64,000 bases of DNA, from assembly GCA_003993805.1 (NCBI GenBank), contig RSEF01000031.1, positions 17,952,361 to 18,016,360 on the forward strand, written 5' to 3'. Shown here one piece after another: positions 58,513 through 64,000 of this stretch. The DNA comes from Himantopus leucocephalus (taxonomy: Eukaryota; Chordata; Aves; Charadriiformes; Recurvirostridae). A program made the position numbers and the translations under genes. A model generated the notes under the pieces. It saw only the letters and a list, made by a program, of their open reading frames with translations. It searched no databases and was not told the origin of the DNA. Numbering within the stretch: position 1 is the first letter of the stretch; every line of letters begins with the position of its first letter.

Positions 58513-61500
58513 TTTACAATTAGTCAGGTTGTTTGTTTCACAAGCTGGGGTTTTAGTTCTACAGAACATTCACAGTACCACAATTACAGAAGTCTTTCAA
58601 ATTCCACTTAGAAAAAAAATATTGTATTTCTTCTCACACTGTATTTTGCTAGACTACAAAAAAAAAGTTCATATGGTCTTGTCTTCACTCCTTTGTGCTT
58701 TACTTGCCCAACTTCATTTTTCTTGCATGAGGATAAGCAGAACTTTACAGAATATATGTCAGCTGAGTTTCTTACTTCATTACTGCACTTTGTAAAGATG
58801 TGAATACCTCCATATGTAAGTTGAAAATACCTTGAGTAAAGTGTCACAAGATCGCAATTGCCTTTTTCATGATGGTACTGTACTGGTAGCTCTGTGCGGG
58901 TTTCTTTGAGATCAGTCAAAATACATAGGTTTTCCTATCTATTGATGAGCTTATGGTTTTAACAGATTTATTTTTTTTTTCCAACTCTTTAAAAGTATAA
59001 CATTTAATGCTTTTATTATTCCGGTCTTCCAGGTCACCTAAATCTTCCTGTAAAACTTTTCTAATTCTCCTTTTTATTGACAGAGCATTCTAACTGGTAT
59101 ATTTAGCAAATTTCATTACCACAGCTTTACCTTCTGTACTCAAGTCATTAATGGTTTGTTGTTAAGTCACTGCTGATCATCCCTCGTGCGTATTTGCACA
59201 CCTCACTTCCTTAGGAACCAGTCTTTGTAAGTTTACATTTCCAAATGTAATCACCTTTCTACATGGTTTTCTGATACAGATTTGCAAACCACAATGCTTT
59301 TGAATGTTTATAGATGAATATTTTATTTGATTTCTATAACTTTTTCACCAGATGTTTGTAATATTAAGGAAGGTGGAGATTATACATTTTGCTAGGAGAA
59401 GCTGCAATAAAATCACTATGGGCATAAAATAGTTCATCATATTAACACTCATTTTTATGAATAGGTAAGCAGTCAGGTACTAAGATTTCTACTGTTGTGC
59501 ATAATATTTTTGCTATTGTAGGTGCTCTTAAAAAACTTCTCTTTTCATGAAATCTGAATTTGGTTAATCAGTCACTTTCTGTTGATATATCCTGTATATT
59601 ATACTAGGATACATCAAAGTATGCAAGTCATTTATGCATACAGAATTCCATTTTGGTAACATTTACCCAGTAAATAAGTGGGGATTTATGTATGGCACCT
59701 AAGCTGTATTCTTGTCTCAATAGTGTCCTGAGAAGTGACTTTGGAACTTCAGTCAGATTTTCCTAGAATTCAGCTGACTTGTTATTTCAGTCATAAAGTC
59801 TTTGGAGAAGAGATATTTTGCTTGCATAATACTTAGTACAACAATGATTGGAATTACAGATAGAATTAATGTGAGGTACTGAACTGAAAAAAAAAAAGAA
59901 AAAAGAGAAAAAAAGAAACAATATCTTGTATTTCTTCAGTTTCATGGCATTCTGTCTTGTTTCTTTTTTTCTCCTCTGTCTGGATTTCATGAGCCGTTAT
60001 TATGATCACACCACTGTGAAATAGTAACAGCTGCCTTTTATTTTTGCTCATAAACCATGGATTTGATTTCAAACTGTTTTTCTTTTAAAAAATTGTTACT
60101 TGCTTAATGTTGAGAATTTTAAACAGTCTCCTGTTCAGACTTTTACTGACTGTGTCACTTTTATTATTTCCTACAGTGTTTGTCCTTTTTCTAGAATTAC
60201 TATTATTTTTAATGTTTGCTTTGTCAGAGTTTGTGAGATTTCGGTATGCTGTCTGTCCTTAAGTTTTCATATCACCTTGTGTTTTTTTTCTCTCAGTAAG
60301 TGTAATTTATAACTCTGTAAGTGAAATGGCAGCACAGTCAGAACTAAAAAGAAATATTACATCCCTATGTTTTCATCAATATTAACCCAATATATTGCAA
60401 TGTATGCTTTGTCTTCACCAATCCAGCTGTGATTGCTAAATATGAATAATGACAGTCAAACCATGAGCAATCTCTGTTTGTTGTATTATCTACCTATCTG
60501 TCTATTCATCCATCACCTGAGTATCCAATCACGTCCATAAAAATGAATAGTGATATATTTTGTGGACTTAATGGAGCCTTTGGCATGTCTCCCATTTCAG
60601 ACCCAGCATTGTGCTGGGGTAGAGCTCTTTTGTTCTTTCTATTTGCTGTGGTTTATGGTTAACAAAGAATGTCACATTTGAGCTACCTCTCATTCATCAG
60701 CCTTGTTGGCTCCCCTAGACTCCCATGCATAACTGGTATTCCCCACACTCACTTTTGGCTTTTTGCAAAGCATGGCTCTGTTTTTATTTCAAATGCTTCT
60801 GTTCCTCTTATTTTCCATTATTTTTTCTCTTCTTTTGTTTTCAGTTATTTTTCTTTTTTACATACGAATTACTTAATTTAAAATGTCTTTCTCTGATCCT
60901 TATTTCTATTCAGTCTCTTAGCTGATACAACCTTCTGAGCCTATCTTCCAGAAGTCTCACAATCATTCAACTCAGTTTTATAGAAACAAATCTCCCTTTC
61001 CTGTTTTTTTTTCTTTTTCTGACATTCCTCCACTGTGTTCTCTTTTGTGGTGTTACCCTCTCTTCTTAAGTTATACAAAAAGTTATTATTAGTTCTTGGC
61101 TCTTAATCATTCTAGTTCTTCACTGATTATACTTACAACATGAAACTGAGCATTGCTCTGAATAAAGTAGCTTTACAGGACTATTAAGAAAAGAAAACAC
61201 GTGCTCTCTTCTGGTCCTATGGAAGGAAGTGGAAATGCTCTTCCTGCTTTTTACTGATTGTCATACTTCATATATATTTTATTAAAATATATGGTATGCT
61301 TTGCAGCTGTAAGAGAAACAGCATGTACCTTTCCTTAAAAAAAAAAATTACAGAACTGGCTACTTCATAAATGAATACTATTGATTATATTCCCTTTCAT
61401 GATGCATTTAGCAGATGTTGAAGCAATGAACTAAAATTAACAATTAACTAGAATTAATGTCCAAACATTTTCTCATTCCCCATTTCCCCACTTGTTTATA

Positions 61501-62724
61501 CTGTTTGACTCATACCCTTTTTCTTTGTTAATGAAAGAAAAAACACAGAATTTCTCCATCAGATTTTATGTATTTAACTGAGACATGCAAGTTAGTAGCT
61601 TGCCTTCTGTAGGTATCTTTGTTGGCAGTGGAGAGACAGACAATTCTCGGGGAGACCAAGTGAGATCAAAATGTATATCTCCACTGAATTCATATTATGA
61701 TTGTGCTATAATTTGAAAAGAACCACATTTAGCACCGTAACAAAAATTCCAGTACTTAGTCAGATATTAATAATAATTAGTTGAGAAAGGGATATATATA
61801 CAGTGTTATGCTTTTAAACACCAGTGTTGTGCTCTGTGAGCTATTGCAGATTAGACAGGTATGTAAAAGTGAATAACCACAAGACTGTAGCAGGGGTCCC
61901 TGAGAGTTCAAAGCAGAGGCTTTGAAAGTACAGAAATGTATCAAAGACTGCAGTGCAATGCACACAAATGGCCAATTACTGATATAAAATTGTGGAACAA
62001 GCTAATGAAGCTACCCATAACTCATAGTATGGCTGGAAGTGCCTTTATAGTGTAAAGAAGATCACATGAAAAAGAACTGATTCTGCAGATGCCATGCTTC
62101 AGAATCGGATATGCTGAGCTTATCACTCTGGTATCCTAAAATGTATTGCTATATATCTAAGTATTGTTTTATTGTCATTAAAGGAAATTTTATTTAGTAT
62201 TTGGTCTGACGCTTTTCTGACTGTGTTTGATTGGTCTGGTTACCCATATTTAATGACTGTCTATTTAAACTAGATATAACATTTGAGTTATGTAGTCTCA
62301 AAATTATGCAGCTAATTCTGTCTTCTTCAAAAGAAAAGCAAACATCTGGGGATTTTTTCATCTGTCATTGTCATGTACCAAAAACATTAATACACCTACA
62401 TTCAGTGTCCTTCTGAGTTATCTACACAGTACAACAGATAGAGAGTTTACAACTCCTTGGGTTATTAGAAGGAAACTATATTATATTCAGAGGAAGCCTT
62501 TCTGTTTATGTTTTGTGTCTTCATTCCTGACAGAAGAAGGAAACATATAGGGTGTTTTTTGCTTGGTTGGTTTTGGGTTTTAATTTGAAATACTGTTTAA
62601 GTAAGTAGGTTCTATTACCCTGTAGCAAATACACACTTTTGCAAAAAACATGTAACTGTCTTCAGGTCCCTGCCTAGCATATGAGCTCATTTCACTGAAA
62701 TAATAGATTTAAGTGTAATGCTTA
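58513..62724. other. AT-rich unique DNA, no gene seen
   Basis: No gene, RNA or transposon was recognised. A purine-rich simple tract (A with a few G) lies at about 59887-59918. Confidence 0.5.
59887..59918 (+). repeat. A-rich purine tract
   Basis: A long run of A with single G interruptions, seen on the minus strand as a phenylalanine-rich frame that is not a gene. Confidence 0.85.
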
Positions 62725-63105
62725 ACTTCAGAAAGGAAAGAAAACAAAAAGAGAAAACGAAGAATTATAGATGAGTCAGTTTACTATCAGGCCTCAGAAA
62801 AAGCTCGGAACAAAGCACCCAGAAAACAGCAAAGAAATTAATATATTTGGGGTAGTGTAGACTAAGGAAGATAAGACTGAATAGAGCTATAACCATCTTC
62901 AGGTACATCAAAGACTGTTGCAAATAGGGAATACAGTTCTGTTTGCTATGCTCAAGTCAGAGCACTAGACATAACTTTGCAAAAATATTTAAATCAGTCG
63001 TTAAAAAAACTTTTAATGTGGATACAACAGAACGGCTTGGGAGATTACCTAGTCTCTATCTTTGGACGTCTTTAAGAACATGTGAGAAAAATATTGGTAT
63101 GAACG
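62725..63105 (+). mobile_element. Ancient CR1-type LINE 3' fragment
   Basis: The order of phrases resembles the end of CR1 ORF2 and the following tail: 'taaccatcttcaggtacat' near 62891, 'gcacta' near 62963, 'gagattacctagtctctatc' near 63041 and 'ttggacgtctttaagaaca' near 63062. It is strongly diverged, with no open frame. It ends where the LTR starts at about 63110, so the LTR probably inserted into this older element. Confidence 0.45.
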
Positions 63106-63109
63106 ATTG

Positions 63110-63765
63110 CGGTGGTTTAACCTTGCCTAAGGACAAATGCCCATCCCATTGCTTGCTTACTGGCTCTCCTCAACAGGACAGGGCCAGAAAATGGGAAGAA
63201 CAGGAATGAGAAAGCTTGTGGGCTGACATAAGACAGGCAGGTTGCTTACCAACTACTGCTGTGGGCAAACCAGACTCAACTTGGGGAAAATTAATTTAAT
63301 TTTTTGGTAATTAAAATAGATTTAGGTGTTGAGAAACAAAGACAAACATTAAAACTAAACCTTTCCTCCCCACCCCTTTTCCAGGCCCAACTTGACTCCA
63401 CTCCAGACTCCAATCTGCAGGGAAATGCCTTCTCCACCGTGGCCTCTCCACTGGGCTGCAGGGGAATCTCTGCTCCAACGCCTGCAGCGCCTCCTCCCCT
63501 CCTTCTTCTCTCACCTTGGCATTCATAGCAATGTCTCTCACATAATTTTTTTCCTTCACTCCTCTGTGCCTGCTCAGCGTTTTGCCCTTTCTTAAATATA
63601 TTTTCCGCCTAGGTGCCCCCACGGTGGCTGCGGGGCCCAGCCGTGCCCTGCGGTGGGTCGGTCGGAGCCGGCTGGAACCAGCTGTGTCCAGCATGGGGCA
63701 GCCCCGGCCTCTCCTCACAGAGGCCACAGCGCAGCCCCCGCTGCCAATGGCAGCATTATTATGAT
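63110..63765 (+). mobile_element. Endogenous-retrovirus LTR, plus strand
   Basis: It starts with a 'cggtggtttaaccttgcc' block. A 'cctcaacaggacagggcc' block near 63169, a 'ttggggaaaattaattt' block near 63281 and a 'ctgcaggggaatctctgctc' block near 63457 follow. The 'tctctcacataattttt' block near 63533 leads to GC-rich text ending near 63760. The order is that of the same avian LTR family as the copies at 6350-6975 (minus) and 18438-18885, and this copy is the most complete of the three. No retroviral gene is attached on this side. Confidence 0.8.
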
Positions 63766-64000
63766 AAATATAGCTAAATCCCCTGAAGGAAGAGGATGGG
63801 TTCTAGACTGTTTTTTGGTATCCTGCCCTCTTCTGTTTTTCTGATATTTTTACGGCTTTTTAGATAATGATGTGATCAAGTAACAGCTCCTTCTTTTGCA
63901 AGTACAAAAGCTCTTTGTAAAGGTGATCTTTTCCTTTCTACTAGTTACGTGAGATTCTATTTGTCTGTATTAAAAGCTGTAATTGCATCACCTTCAGCAC
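63766..64000. other. Unique DNA, no gene seen
   Basis: It is the end of the window. No feature was recognised. Confidence 0.5.

Overview
This window is non-coding vertebrate DNA, almost certainly from a bird. The evidence is a set of CR1-type LINE retrotransposons with the sequence layout typical of birds, including three older CR1-like tails, plus long terminal repeats (LTRs) of endogenous-retrovirus families that I recognise from avian genomes. The host DNA is AT-rich. It has no convincing host protein-coding exon, no rRNA or tRNA gene, no CRISPR array and no bacterial feature. The many short open frames are chance frames or remnants of transposons. I cannot name the species or chromosome.

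Layout. 1-700: the tail of an LTR-like element and an ancient CR1 tail. 2.4-3.0 kb: a G-rich tract and an AT-rich microsatellite. 3.2-5.8 kb: a CR1 that keeps its 5' part (ORF1 esterase and endonuclease) and its 3' tail but lacks the reverse transcriptase, meeting a second CR1 fragment tail to tail. 6.35-7.0 kb: an LTR on the minus strand. 7-18 kb: unique AT-rich DNA with a candidate conserved non-coding block near 13.1-13.6 kb, a symmetric SOX-like motif pair at 14.36 kb and two assembly duplications. 18.4-18.9 kb: an LTR of the same family as the one at 6.35 kb. 20.5 kb: a third assembly duplication. 22.2-22.6 kb: a GC-rich islet. 27.36-28.81 kb: an LTR with a TATA box on the minus strand, followed by about 1 kb of GC-rich, irregularly repeated DNA. 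35.5-37.5 kb: a cluster of microsatellites. 38.26-40.28 kb: CR1 pieces of opposite orientation on the two sides of a 1000-N gap. 42.16-42.74 kb: a nearly complete solitary LTR. 45.0-47.17 kb: a second CR1 with both ends but no reverse transcriptase. 48.7-49.3, 50.6-51.06 and 52.26-52.63 kb: CR1 tails. 55.8-58.5 kb: the longest CR1, with decayed endonuclease and reverse transcriptase. 62.7-63.1 kb: an ancient CR1 tail followed at once by an LTR to 63.77 kb.

Nothing here works as an operon or pathway. The window is a gene desert shaped by CR1 retrotransposition, retroviral LTR insertion and microsatellites. The most informative unusual features are: (1) a repeated assembly pattern at three loci in which an alternative allele appears to have been inserted between single Ns; (2) two CR1 copies that keep both ends but have lost the reverse transcriptase; (3) the degenerate repeat array attached to the minus-strand LTR; and (4) several perfect palindromes and RFX or SOX-type motifs in otherwise unique DNA. 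I did not find a convincing new biological system.
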